A stretch of 56,690 nucleotides of DNA from Planctomycetota bacterium. Its GTDB lineage: Bacteria; Planctomycetota; SZUA-567. Both the position numbers and the translations under genes were made by a program. Within the stretch, counting starts at the first letter, position 1. Each line of letters starts with the position of its first letter. The notes below the pieces were generated by a model. That model searched no databases, was not told the DNA's origin, and saw nothing but the letters and a program-made list of their open reading frames with translations. The DNA lies in contig JAIRTL010000110.1 of the NCBI GenBank assembly GCA_031254915.1, positions 1-56,690 of the forward strand, given 5' to 3'. Positions 8,652 to 17,181 of the stretch are shown here, one piece after another.

Positions 8652-8922
8652 ACGTTCACAGTCCGAAATTGTGATTCCCTCGACTGCACAAGGGCGTTTT
8701 AACCTCACATTCAGGAAGTGCCGATCCTTCGTTGCGTCTCCTTCTCGGCGTATTTTCGGCAAGACAACGCGAAAATGCGCCTGCCGATCGACGCGCCCCG
8801 ACTGAACGCTTGCCAAATGCAAATTTAAAACGCTCAAGGCCATGAAATGGCCAAGGGATACAGATGCGGAACAGAGCACCCCCCATCCCCATTTTCATAA
8901 ATTTCGGGCCGTGCCCGGTATA
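8652..8922 (+). repeat. Family A intergenic repeat, copy 1, interrupted by a MITE-like insert
   Basis: The copy runs from CGTTCACAGTCCGAAATTG through GTGATTCCCTCGACTG, breaks at 8693, resumes at 8840 with CCATGAAATGGCC, and ends ATTTCGGGCCGTGCCCGGTATA. Copies 2-4 at 19728-19857, 20646-20781 and 30634-30761 have the same order without the break. The outer arms (GAAATTGTGA / TCATAAATTTC) and central hairpin GGCCAT-GAA-ATGGCC (8838-8852) can pair. It lies directly upstream of rpsD. Confidence 0.75.
8694..8834 (+). mobile_element. MITE-like element (family B, copy 1) nested in a family A repeat
   Basis: The insert has terminal inverted repeats GCGTTTTAA (left) and TTAAAACGC (right) and no coding frame of note. 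It is flanked by CAAGG on both sides (8689-8693 and 8835-8839), consistent with a 5-bp target duplication. Removing the insert and one CAAGG restores a family A copy of exactly the length seen in copy 4 at this point. A second, colinear copy of the same length class lies at 53429-53568. Exact ends are uncertain by one base. Confidence 0.7.
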
Positions 8923-9078
8923 GTTGGGCACTCTATGAAATAAAACCCTTGCGCGCATCTCTTCGGGTCGGCGCGCCGGTTTTTGGGCGTAAAAAACACT
9001 GCCGGAGATTCCTCCGGAGGTTTTCATAACAATAAACACATTTCCCTGCCGCGAGTCAAGCAAAAACACGTCGCTTCA

Positions 9079-9291
9079 CTAAAATTCCACCAGTTCGAAC
9101 ACATCGCGCAACGGCGTGCAATCCCGATACCGGTGTTCGGGATCTCGCGCCAGGCGGCGGTCGATGACCCGGGAAAGGGATTTTGGAACTTCGGGGGCGG
9201 GTTCCGCCACCAGCGTGATGTCGCTTTCGGGAATGGTCTTGATCCGGTCGCCCTTTTTCTTGAAATTGTACAAAATACGCCCGGTGGGCAT
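9079..9291 (-). pseudogene. C-lobe fragment of a Ser/Thr protein kinase
   Basis: The 70-codon frame ends with VPKSLSRVIDRRLARDPEHRY followed by RDCTPLRDVFELVEF, the typical last subdomain of bacterial Hanks-type kinases ('ALDRVIRRALAKDPEHRYQSA.ELR.AL', with the invariant Arg). The start MPTGRILYNF resembles the 'LTGRxPF' segment. ATP-binding and catalytic loops are absent upstream, where a methyltransferase gene lies. No convincing SD precedes the ATG. I read it as a truncated relic, though a short expressed protein cannot be excluded. Confidence 0.5.
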
Positions 9292-9318
9292 TTCATGCCT
9301 GGACGATGCTGACGCGAG

Positions 9319-10497
9319 TTACAGCACCTGGGCGAACATGACCTTCAGGTATTGGCCCTGGGGGAAATCGGAAAGAACCGGGTGATCGGGACCCGGCCCC
9401 GTGTTCAGAAAAATGCAAAGCCCGCGGCCGCTTTCGGCTGCGGCATGTCGCACCGTTTGCCGCCAGCGCTCGGCCGACACCGCCCCCGAACAACTGCAGG
9501 AGACAAGCATCCCGCCGGGGCGCACCGCCGCCATGGCGAGCTTGTTGAAATCGAGATACGCGCGCAACGCCTTCGCCACCTCGTCCTGGCTACCCGCCAG
9601 CTTCGGCGGATCGAGGACGACCAGATCGGCGAGCCTGCCCCGCACCGCGCGGTCGCGCAGTTCATCGAAAACGTCGCGGTGAAGGAAGTCCATCGTTTCG
9701 GCGCCGTTCAATGACGCGTTGACGCGCGCCGCGTCGAGCGCCTTCTCGTCCAGATCCACGGCGACGACGCGTTTCGCGCCCCCCCTCCACGCCGAAAGGG
9801 CGAACCCGCCCGTGTAGCAGCACAGGTCCAGAACCTCCCTGCCCTTCGCGAGTCCCATGACGGCGGCGCGGTTATCCCGCTGATCGAGGAAAAATCCGGT
9901 CTTGTGGCCGGTGAGGAAATCCACCCGGTACGCGATCCCGTTTTCCCTGATGTCCACGGACGCCGGAGCCGGATATTTTTCCGCCGCCTTCGCGAAGCTG
10001 ACGCCTTCCTTCTTTTCGGCCCTTTCGTCTGGTCGGACGGCGACGCGGCAGCCCGGATACAGTTCCGCCAGCGCTTCCGCCACCCAGTCCATGATGTGCA
10101 GCCAGCCCGCGACATAGGGTTCGACGACAAGGAGGTCGGCGAACTTGTCGATCACGAGGCCGGGGAGGCCGTCGGCCTCCGCGTTGGCCAGGCGGCAGCT
10201 GTCGGTTTCCGCGGAAAGGGGAAGCACGGCGTCTCGGAGCCGCTTCGCGGCGGCGAGGCGCCCGGCGACGAAGCGTTCGTCGACTGGCCGTGCCGGATCC
10301 TCGGAGAGGATTCGCAGCGCTATCGTGTTTTCGGGATGAAAAAACGCCTGTCCGATCCGGCTTCCGTCGGGGTTGCGCACCTCCACGAGCGAACCCGGAT
10401 CGAGCTCGATTCCCCTGGGAAGCGAGACCATCTTGCGGAATATCCAGGGATGCCGCGAATTGCGTTTCGATTTCAATTTCACCACCGGCAGGAGCAT
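9319..10497 (-). CDS. RlmI-like class I rRNA methyltransferase (PUA + Rossmann)
   Basis: A 392-residue COG1092-type protein. The N-terminal PUA-like domain (about 1-75, with HPWIFRKMV and DGSRIGQAFF) binds RNA. The middle and C-terminal parts are a SAM methyltransferase with motif I DLCCYTGGFALSAW, acidic motif AVDLDEKAL, catalytic VVLDPPK and a C-terminal SCSCSG cysteine motif. The family includes RlmI, which makes m5C in 23S rRNA. The frame is open to 10530, but the ATG at 10497 has GAAAGG six bases upstream and starts the conserved LLPVVKLKSKRNSRHPW. Cytoplasmic. The gene appears monocistronic; it is followed by the kinase relic. Confidence 0.87.
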   Translation of the reverse strand: MLLPVVKLKSKRNSRHPWIFRKMVSLPRGIELDPGSLVEVRNPDGSRIGQAFFHPENTIALRILSEDPARPVDERFVAGRLAAAKRLRDAVLPLSAETDSCRLANAEADGLPGLVIDKFADLLVVEPYVAGWLHIMDWVAEALAELYPGCRVAVRPDERAEKKEGVSFAKAAEKYPAPASVDIRENGIAYRVDFLTGHKTGFFLDQRDNRAAVMGLAKGREVLDLCCYTGGFALSAWRGGAKRVVAVDLDEKALDAARVNASLNGAETMDFLHRDVFDELRDRAVRGRLADLVVLDPPKLAGSQDEVAKALRAYLDFNKLAMAAVRPGGMLVSCSCSGAVSAERWRQTVRHAAAESGRGLCIFLNTGPGPDHPVLSDFPQGQYLKVMFAQVL

Positions 10498-10584
10498 GGC
10501 GCGCCTTTCTTCATGTTTCCGCGTTGGCAAACATCGCCCGATCGGGTAAGACTCATTTTCCGAAAACCCCGGGACAGGATCGAT

Positions 10585-11475
10585 ATGATACCTTCACACG
10601 ATGACGACGACAACAGCATTGAGGACGTGGCGATCGACGGGGTTTTGGAGGTTCCCGCGGAATCTCTTCAAGGCGACGGCGAAACGCCGCTCCGAAACGT
10701 CCCTTTGCCGGCCGGGAAGCGCGTCTTTGCGCGCGGGGGACGGAAAACAACGTTTCTTTCCGGCGTATTCCGGTTTTTATTGAAGCCGGGGGGGGCGGCG
10801 CGGTCGCCGGTTCCCGCCATCCTGCGTCTTTTGGCTATGTTTATTCCCACTTTCATCGTCATGTATTTGATGTACCTCGGCGCCGTCCGGTTCACGCCGG
10901 GCCGCGATGCGGCGGCGGGAAGCTCCGCCGTCGCGGCGGCGGGTGACGGCTTCGAACTGACGATCGGGTCGAGCCGGGTGCCGCTCCCTCTTCCGGAAGG
11001 CTTCACCGCCCTCCCGCTTGACGAATACTATGCCAAAACCCCGCTCGGACGCGCCGCCGAGTCGTGGGAACAGACGCGCATTATCCTGGCCGCGCGCCGG
11101 GTCAACGACGCCGATTCCCCGGCGTTCATCAACGTATCCGTCAACCCCAACCTCGAACTTCTCAATTTCGCCCCGCAGGCATTTCAGGACGTCAAGCGAC
11201 AATATTACCTCGAAAAAGAGTTGACCGGCTCCATGCAGCAGGGCCCGAACCAGATCATCACGCCTTTCGCGGAGACGGAAAACTCGATATGCTTCGGAAG
11301 AAGAATGGGGGCGGACGGCCACACGCTTCTGCAATACACCTGCCTTCTTATGACGAATGGCAAGGCGGTGTTCATCACAAGCGGCGTTTCAGGGAAATGG
11401 ATGGACGGGGAAGACCAGGCGGAGGCGAGGCGAATCCTGCTTGCCTGGCGCGACATGCTGCTGCCGAACGGATGA
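10585..11475 (+). CDS. Membrane-anchored protein of unknown function
   Basis: A 296-residue protein. Residues 1-75 are charged and probably cytoplasmic (DDDD at 6-9). One strong membrane span covers about 79-101 (ILRLLAMFIPTFIVMYLMYLGAV). The remaining 190 residues would be outside, with LPEGFTALPLDEYYAKTPLG and ending in RRILLAWRDMLLPNG. The ATG at 10585 follows ACAGGA. I recognise no domain. It stands between two minus-strand genes, converging on ftsQ and diverging from the methyltransferase, so it is its own transcription unit. Codon use looks like its neighbours. Confidence 0.75.
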   Translation: MIPSHDDDDNSIEDVAIDGVLEVPAESLQGDGETPLRNVPLPAGKRVFARGGRKTTFLSGVFRFLLKPGGAARSPVPAILRLLAMFIPTFIVMYLMYLGAVRFTPGRDAAAGSSAVAAAGDGFELTIGSSRVPLPLPEGFTALPLDEYYAKTPLGRAAESWEQTRIILAARRVNDADSPAFINVSVNPNLELLNFAPQAFQDVKRQYYLEKELTGSMQQGPNQIITPFAETENSICFGRRMGADGHTLLQYTCLLMTNGKAVFITSGVSGKWMDGEDQAEARRILLAWRDMLLPNG

Positions 11476-11493
11476 CGCGTTCTCGGGTTTTCC

Positions 11494-12426
11494 CTACCGG
11501 AACAGACCGTCGTCCGCCCAACCCGCCGGGTGCGGCAACTGGGTGAAACCCGGAAGTCTCGTGCGCACGTCGAAGCAGATGCCGGGCGTGAGCGCCTCTT
11601 CGCGAAGCAGAAGCTGGTGAAGCTGCCAGAGTTTTTCGCCGGTGGTCAGTTCGCCCTCGAGGTCGCGCTCGTTGTAGGTGCCCCAGCGCACCACCGCCCC
11701 GTCGGCGACGACCGCCTCGAAGCGCCGGCGGCGCGCGACTTCCCCGCCGCCCTGATCGCGGTAGATTCCGCCGACCACGATCACGCGTTCGATGGGCAAC
11801 TGTTCGGCGAGGGGAGAAGCCCAAAAACTCCGCATCATTCCCAGCGCCCCCAACACGCCCTCGTCCGCCCAGACTGCGCCCACGGCCGGAGGCTTGCCGA
11901 TCACGCCGGCCGTGGCGCCGATGATCTCGGGGACGGCTTCGAACGGATGGCGCGAGCCTTCGACCGGCAGGAGGCGGCCCTCAATATCCACCAGCCAGTA
12001 GCTTTCGCCGCTCCACACCTGCGCGGCGGGGCGACGGATAAGAAAACCGATTTCGATCCGGTTCGGAAAGTGCCGTCGCATGACGGTGATGCGTTTGATC
12101 CAATAGCTTTCGCTGTACCGTTTTTCGATATCGGAAAGGAGCCGGGGATCAAGCAGGCTGCGGCCGTCGAAGCTTTTGCCGATGGCCTGAAGATCATGGA
12201 TTGATTCCGGGCACTCGCGGACGCCTCCGGCGAGGGCGAGGGTGTCCCCTTTCATGTGGAATTGCGGGTCTTTCAGCGCTTTTCGCCACAGAAGATACGA
12301 GCCGAACGCAACCGGAAGGACGACGAGCAGCATCATGAACAGCGACAACGCCCCCGGGACGGCGGCATGCAGATAGCCGCGCCTCGCCTTCTGCCGATTC
12401 ATGGCTTCCTTGACCTTCTTGGTCAT
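11494..12426 (-). CDS. ftsQ: Cell-division protein FtsQ (POTRA domain)
   Basis: A membrane protein with a basic cytoplasmic tail (MTKKVKEAMNRQKARRG), one span about residues 23-47 and a periplasmic part with a POTRA-like segment followed by FtsQ-type strands (WIKRITVMRRHFPNRIEIGFLIRRP, split by fold). FtsQ links early and late divisome proteins. Sequence similarity is weak, as usual, and the call rests on architecture plus position directly after murC-murB-ddl, the standard dcw order. The ATG at 12426 is chosen; a TTG at 12465 would add 13 residues, and neither has a clear SD. Length (about 310) is typical. Confidence 0.8.
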   Translation of the reverse strand: MTKKVKEAMNRQKARRGYLHAAVPGALSLFMMLLVVLPVAFGSYLLWRKALKDPQFHMKGDTLALAGGVRECPESIHDLQAIGKSFDGRSLLDPRLLSDIEKRYSESYWIKRITVMRRHFPNRIEIGFLIRRPAAQVWSGESYWLVDIEGRLLPVEGSRHPFEAVPEIIGATAGVIGKPPAVGAVWADEGVLGALGMMRSFWASPLAEQLPIERVIVVGGIYRDQGGGEVARRRRFEAVVADGAVVRWGTYNERDLEGELTTGEKLWQLHQLLLREEALTPGICFDVRTRLPGFTQLPHPAGWADDGLFR

Positions 12427-12528
12427 CGACTGTTTGCCCGACTCAAATTGGTCCGCGGTTGACAATTCCCGGAGGGAAGGCCTTTTATGCTACAGGCTTC
12501 CCCTCCGGTAGATCCATGATACTCCCGG

Positions 12529-13476
12529 TTACAGCAATCCACCGCGCCGCGCCGCCATTTGCGCAAGGCGCGCGCACAGGTCGGGCATATCCATCCCGAT
12601 CGCCCTCGCCGCCATCGGCAGGAGGCTGTGACTGGTGAATCCAGGGAGAAGATTGATTTCCAACACCTTTGGGCCGTCCTCTCCCAGTAATATATCGACC
12701 CGAGCGAGATCCCGGACAGGTATTATTTCCACCGTTTTCCGGATGATGCGGGAAATCTCCTCCTCCATGTCCCCGGTAAGCTCGGCCGGACACAGGTATC
12801 TCGTTTTATCCGACACGTATTTCGCCTGATAGTCGTAAAATCCGCCGTCCGGAATCAGTTCGACCACGGGAAGGATTCCGCCGTCCAGCCATCCCGCCGT
12901 CAGCTCCCTGCCGTCGACGAATTCCTCGACAATGACGCTCTTGTCCATCGAAAGGGCGAGCGCCAGCGCATCGGACAGTTGGTTCCCTTCGCGAATGATC
13001 GTCACGCCCACGGAACTGCCCAGGGAATTCGGCTTCACCACAAGCGGCGGCGTGAGTTCCGCGTCGGCGATTGCCTTGAGGGCGCCGTCGACAGAGTCCG
13101 CCCGCAGCCAGCCCGCCGTCGGAATGCCGCTCGCCGCAAAGAGAATTTTACAGGCGTTCTTGTCCATCGCAAGCGAACAGACGCCGGAGGCGGAACCGCT
13201 GAAGGAAACGCCCCGCTCCTCGAGGATGCGCTGCGCCTGGCCGTCTTCCCCAAATTCGCCGTGCAGCATCATGACGGCGATGTCGCACTCTAGGTCGCGC
13301 AGATACCGATCCGGCGCTTCCGGCGGAACGACCGCCTTTTCGACTCTGAACCCAGCGCCGGAAAGCGCGGCGTACACGCATTCGCCGCTTGCCAGGGACA
13401 CTTCCCGCTCCGCCCCGGGGCCGCCGCACACCACCGCCGTTTTCAGGCCATGCAATTTTGTCTCCTCGCCAGTCAT
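12529..13476 (-). CDS. ddl: D-alanine--D-alanine ligase
   Basis: A 315-residue ATP-grasp ligase that makes D-Ala-D-Ala for peptidoglycan. Visible motifs are VVKPNSLGSSVGVTII (ATP-binding loop), EEFVDGRELTAG, KTRYLCPAEL and the metal-binding EINLLPGFTSHSLLP, where the usual NTLPG is NLLPG. The frame is open upstream to 13686, but that extension is Arg-rich shadow sequence. The ATG at 13476 has GGGAG six bases upstream and lies 11 bp after the murB stop, as expected for an operon. The Tyr of the omega-loop (KTRYL) fits a D-Ala rather than D-Lac ligase, though this is a weak argument. Confidence 0.93.
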   Translation of the reverse strand: MTGEETKLHGLKTAVVCGGPGAEREVSLASGECVYAALSGAGFRVEKAVVPPEAPDRYLRDLECDIAVMMLHGEFGEDGQAQRILEERGVSFSGSASGVCSLAMDKNACKILFAASGIPTAGWLRADSVDGALKAIADAELTPPLVVKPNSLGSSVGVTIIREGNQLSDALALALSMDKSVIVEEFVDGRELTAGWLDGGILPVVELIPDGGFYDYQAKYVSDKTRYLCPAELTGDMEEEISRIIRKTVEIIPVRDLARVDILLGEDGPKVLEINLLPGFTSHSLLPMAARAIGMDMPDLCARLAQMAARRGGLL

Positions 13477-13487
13477 GGCGTCTCCCG

Positions 13488-14396
13488 TCAATCGAAGGTG
13501 TCCCGCAATTCGAATCCCCAGCATTTCACCTCCGGCTCGAGTTCGACCCCGAGGCGTTCCCGCACCCGCCCATGCATGGCGGCGGCGAGCGTAGCGACGT
13601 CGCGGGCTCCGGCGCCTCCGGCGTTCACGATGAAGTTGGCGTGAACCTCGCTCACTTCCGCGCCGCCGGCGCGCATCCCCTTGCATCCGGCATCGTCCAG
13701 CAGTTTACCCGCCGAAACGCCGGATGGATTTTTGAAAATGCAGCCGGCGCTTCGCTTGTCGAGCGGCTGGCGCTCCGCCTTCCGCTCCCGCGCCCTCGTC
13801 GCCTTCAGGATAAGATCCTCCGGCGCGATCATGCCGGGAAAGCGGAGTTCGAATCCGATCGCCAGGCTGCCGGCGAGGGAGCTGCGGCGATACGCGAAAG
13901 ACAGTTCGCCCCCCGTCAATCGGCGTACCTCGCCGTCCGCGTCGATCACCAGCGCCGCCGCGACAAGATCGCCGAACCCCGACGTCGCGCCGCCGGCGTT
14001 CATCGCGGCCGCGCCGCCGACCGTTCCCGGCAGGCCGGAAAACTCCTCCAGGCCGGCGACGCCGCGGCGGATCGTTTCGCCGACCAGGCGCGGCAGCGGC
14101 ACAGCCGCTCCCACCCGCCAAACAGGAGGATCGGAAAATTCAGGTTCGATCCGGCCGAACTCGTCAGTTCCGTCCAGCCTCAGGACCAGCCCGTCGACGC
14201 CGCCGTCGGCGACAAGCAGATTGGAGCCTCCGCCGATAATATGCACGCGCAGCTTCCGCAGCGCGGCGAAGGCGACGGCACGGCGCGCCTCATCGACCGT
14301 TTTCAACTGCGCGAACCAACGCGCCGGCCCGCCGATGCCAAACGTGGTCAGCGGGGCGAGCGGTTCGTTCTCGACCAGCGCTTCCGGCGCACCCAT
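13488..14396 (-). CDS. murB: UDP-N-acetylenolpyruvoylglucosamine reductase
   Basis: A 302-residue flavoprotein that reduces UDP-GlcNAc-enolpyruvate to UDP-MurNAc with NADPH. FAD-binding motifs are TTFGIGGPARWF and IIGGGSNLLVADGG (53-66). SGLPGTVGGAAAMNAGG follows, and the C-terminal part has IFKNPSGVSAGKLLDDAG and the catalytic Glu segment EVHANFIVN. The gap-containing type IIb pattern fits. The ATG at 14396 shares one base with the murC stop (TGATG), so translation is coupled. The longer open frame upstream is murC shadow. Confidence 0.94.
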   Translation of the reverse strand: MGAPEALVENEPLAPLTTFGIGGPARWFAQLKTVDEARRAVAFAALRKLRVHIIGGGSNLLVADGGVDGLVLRLDGTDEFGRIEPEFSDPPVWRVGAAVPLPRLVGETIRRGVAGLEEFSGLPGTVGGAAAMNAGGATSGFGDLVAAALVIDADGEVRRLTGGELSFAYRRSSLAGSLAIGFELRFPGMIAPEDLILKATRARERKAERQPLDKRSAGCIFKNPSGVSAGKLLDDAGCKGMRAGGAEVSEVHANFIVNAGGAGARDVATLAAAMHGRVRERLGVELEPEVKCWGFELRDTFD

Positions 14397-15760
14397 CACG
14401 CCCCTTCCCTGGCAAGCCGTCTTGCGGCGGCGTCGATGTCGCCGGCGCCCATCATGACGACGACGGAAAAGCCGGCGGCCTTCCTTCTCACCGCCGCAGT
14501 GATGTCGTCGACCGTATACGGCCCCGAGACATCCACAGTCTCCCAAAACGACCGTATGCGCTCAACGATCATGAGGGAATCGACGCCCGGAATAGGATCT
14601 TCGCGAGCGGGATAGATCTCGAGGAGCATCACGGAATCGGCCCTCGCCAGGGCGCGGGCGAAGTCTTCGGCGTTGTCCCTGGTCCTGGTGAAAAGATGCG
14701 GCTGGAAGGCGACGAGAATCTTCCCTTCGGTTGTTTCCCTCAGCGCCTGAATGGCGGCCGCGACTTCGGTCGGGTGGTGTGCGTAATCGCTGTAGAGTAC
14801 GGCCTGACCGACGAAACCGAGGCGCTCGAGCCTGCGGCCGACGCCGGTCGCCCCGGCGAGCGCGCCCCGCAGCGCTTCGACGTCGGCCCCGAGTTCGATC
14901 GCCGTCCCGAGCGCGGCGAGCGCGTTTTTCACATTGTGAATCCCGTGTAGAGGAAGATGGAACACGCCGAGTTCGCTCCCGCGCAACATGGCCCGGAACG
15001 TGCTTCCTCCGCCCCCGGACACGAGTTCGACCGGATGCAGGTCGGCGGAACGAGTCAGGCCGAAGGACAGTTTCCTGCCGGAATGGTCGGAAAAAAGCGC
15101 CGCTGCGCCGGGGTCGTCCAAGCCGGCGACGAGGAGCCCCGCGTCGGATACGCCGTCCGCGTAGCGCCTGAATGCCGCCTGAACCGAGGAAAAGTCGCCG
15201 TAGTGGCTGAGGTGGTCGGCTTCGATGTTGGCGACGGCCGCGACGTCGAGTTGCGGCAGAAGAAACGAACCGTCGCTTTCGTCGAGTTCGGACACGAACG
15301 GCCCCTGGCCGAGGCGGTAATTTCCCCTGTCGAGGCCGGGTGCGACCCCGCCGACGTAAAGCGTCGGATCGATTCCCGCGCCGAGCAAAAGTTGCCCGAG
15401 AAGCCAGGTGGTTGTCGTTTTCCCGTGCGTCCCGGCGACGCCGACCTTGACCTCCGCCTCATCCATGAAAGCGGCAAGGAGTTCTCCTCGCCCTATCTGG
15501 CGTCCGCGCATGGCGAGGCGTTCGGGATGGTCCGCCGGTATGGCGCTCGAGTATACGAGAACGTCGGCGTCGGCGGCGTGGGCGGGATCGTGGCCGATCC
15601 GGATATCGATGCCGCGGGCGGCGAGGGAAACGGTTGAGCGACCGCTTTCGCGATCGCATCCCGACACCGTCGCCCCGCGGAGAGCCGCCATTTCGGCGAG
15701 GGCGCTCATGCCGATGCCGCCGACCCCCATGAAATGCCAGCGCTCGCCTGCGAGTTCCAT
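14396..15760 (-). CDS. murC: UDP-N-acetylmuramate--L-alanine ligase
   Basis: A 454-residue Mur ligase of normal length. Domain 1 has the Rossmann motif GVGGIGMS (12-19). Domain 2 has the ATP loop GTHGKTTTT (110-118), SELDESDGSF and NIEADHLSHYGDF. Domain 3 has YSDYAHHPTEVAAAI and LVAFQPHLFTRT. It adds L-Ala to UDP-MurNAc in the cytoplasm. The ATG at 15760 is preceded by GGGGGAGG at a distance of about 10 bases. The upstream lipoprotein gene ends only 3 bp before it, so both are probably co-transcribed. Confidence 0.95.
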   Translation of the reverse strand: MELAGERWHFMGVGGIGMSALAEMAALRGATVSGCDRESGRSTVSLAARGIDIRIGHDPAHAADADVLVYSSAIPADHPERLAMRGRQIGRGELLAAFMDEAEVKVGVAGTHGKTTTTWLLGQLLLGAGIDPTLYVGGVAPGLDRGNYRLGQGPFVSELDESDGSFLLPQLDVAAVANIEADHLSHYGDFSSVQAAFRRYADGVSDAGLLVAGLDDPGAAALFSDHSGRKLSFGLTRSADLHPVELVSGGGGSTFRAMLRGSELGVFHLPLHGIHNVKNALAALGTAIELGADVEALRGALAGATGVGRRLERLGFVGQAVLYSDYAHHPTEVAAAIQALRETTEGKILVAFQPHLFTRTRDNAEDFARALARADSVMLLEIYPAREDPIPGVDSLMIVERIRSFWETVDVSGPYTVDDITAAVRRKAAGFSVVVMMGAGDIDAAARRLAREGA

Positions 15761-15763
15761 CCC

Positions 15764-16912
15764 CTATCTGCCTCCCCCCAGGTACATGTCCGGAACGAAC
15801 ACGTCGCTCGCACCGAGACCGGGCGGTTGCGGCGCCACGGACGGCCAGCCGCTCGGTACGGATGCGGCCTGCCCCGACGATGGCGGACGAAGCGGTTGCG
15901 ATGCCGGCGGATAGACGTCGGTCCGCGACTGGGATGGCGGGCGGAGCGCCTGCGCGGGATGCGAAGCGGTGAAAGGCGACGGACCGGGTTCGAACAACGG
16001 CACATCGGGGGCGTCGCGCGCGGCATCCCGTTGCTGATTTCGCGGTTCGGTCGCGGTCATTTCGGGCGCCGGCGCGGGCGCGCGGGAATACTCGCGTTTC
16101 CTCGGCGCCATTTCCTCGAGAGTCGGGATATACTGCGCCGGCTGTTGCGGCTGGGGGGCGGCGCGCGGCGCTTGATACGCCGGGGCGGGCCGCTGACGGC
16201 CGGGCGGACGGGGCGGCGGGAACGACGGCGCCGCCATGGCTGACAGGCTCTGCCGCTCGGAGGCTCCGTTGAAAGGCGAACCGCCTGGCTGCCACACGAT
16301 CGTTTCCCGTTCGTCCGCATATTCGCGCGGGGGCGGAATGTTGCGGACCGACGTCCTCGGCGGTGGCGCGTATTCGACCTGCCTGGTCGCGGTCGGCTCC
16401 TCGGCGCGCCGGCGCGATCCGAACCTGAACCAGCCGCGGTCGCCCTGCGCGAGGTCGTCATGATCGTCATACTCGTAGGTGCGCGAGGAGGAGGCGGGAA
16501 CGTAATCGTCGCGGCGCGAGTGGTCCATGGAGTAGTCGCCCAGGGCCGTTTCATACTGCCGGATGTTCCTGCGGATATCCGCGAGCCTCGTCTCTTCCTT
16601 CGAGATGATCGTCTCGCCCTCCGCGAGCCCGGAACGCAGGTCGTTCACCCTGCGAGTCTGGGTTTTCTCCTCGGCGCGGAGCTGCTGGAGGTCGCGCCGC
16701 AGACTGTCCTCCGGGCCCCCCGGGTTTCTGGATTCGGTTTTCGAAGCCGGACCGGCCTCGGCGAGTTTGGCTTCGCCGCGTTTCCGCGCCCTGCCCTGGA
16801 ACAGGCCCCGCTTCCCGGACGCGGTGTCCCTGCTCCGTTCGGGAAGGCCGCACCCGGGTGCGGTCAGCACCACCCCAAGAATGACGGCCAGCGCCACAAT
16901 CCGCATCGTCAT
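15764..16912 (-). CDS. Proline-rich putative lipoprotein with a coiled-coil stretch
   Basis: A 382-residue protein at the head of the murC operon. The start has a hydrophobic signal (MTMRIVALAVILGVVLTAPGC); Cys21 follows TAPG, a weak lipobox, so lipidation is likely but not certain. Residues about 60-130 are charged with heptad-like spacing (LRRDLQQLRAEEKTQTRRVNDL). From about 190 to the end the chain is low-complexity, rich in Pro, Ala, Arg, Gln and Tyr. The ATG at 16912 lies six bases after GAGGAA; the ATG at 16918 abuts it. No family recognised. The position suggests an envelope or division role; this is inference. Confidence 0.65.
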   Translation of the reverse strand: MTMRIVALAVILGVVLTAPGCGLPERSRDTASGKRGLFQGRARKRGEAKLAEAGPASKTESRNPGGPEDSLRRDLQQLRAEEKTQTRRVNDLRSGLAEGETIISKEETRLADIRRNIRQYETALGDYSMDHSRRDDYVPASSSRTYEYDDHDDLAQGDRGWFRFGSRRRAEEPTATRQVEYAPPPRTSVRNIPPPREYADERETIVWQPGGSPFNGASERQSLSAMAAPSFPPPRPPGRQRPAPAYQAPRAAPQPQQPAQYIPTLEEMAPRKREYSRAPAPAPEMTATEPRNQQRDAARDAPDVPLFEPGPSPFTASHPAQALRPPSQSRTDVYPPASQPLRPPSSGQAASVPSGWPSVAPQPPGLGASDVFVPDMYLGGGR

Positions 16913-17010
16913 GTCCATTTCCTCATATAAGCGGTCGATTCGAAACGGCGTCCACAAAGACTCCCGTGGTATTATCGGCACCGACCCGGTACCGACTTTG
17001 GCGAAAATGG

Positions 17011-17039
17011 TTTCGATCCGGATCGAAGCGGTATATACT
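17011..17039 (+). promoter_or_regulatory. Putative lysS promoter overlapped by a 16-bp perfect palindrome
   Basis: TTTCGA (17011-17016), 17 bp, TATACT (17034-17039). The palindrome TTCGATCCGGATCGAA (17012-17027) covers the -35 and the first half of the spacer, which is the classic place for a repressor site. It lies in the intergenic region divergent to the lipoprotein/murC operon. Confidence 0.45.
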
Positions 17040-17181
17040 GTGGCGTTGGGACTCCGTGGCCACACCCCGGAGGATCTGAAATTTATCCGGGCCGTTCGCC
17101 CGGATATCTGTTTTTATTCCCATGAGGGCTGTCCCGTCCGCGACGGACGAGGGAGCGCGAAGGAAGGCAAGAGGAGCAGGC

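Noticed and set aside
9904..10584. Long plus-strand frame running into the membrane-protein gene
   Set aside because: It is antisense to the well-supported RlmI-like gene, with shadow composition; the real gene starts at the ATG 10585 with its own SD.
12477..13686. Longer ddl start at 13686
   Set aside because: The extra 70 residues are Arg-rich shadow of murB; homology and SD both place the start at 13476.
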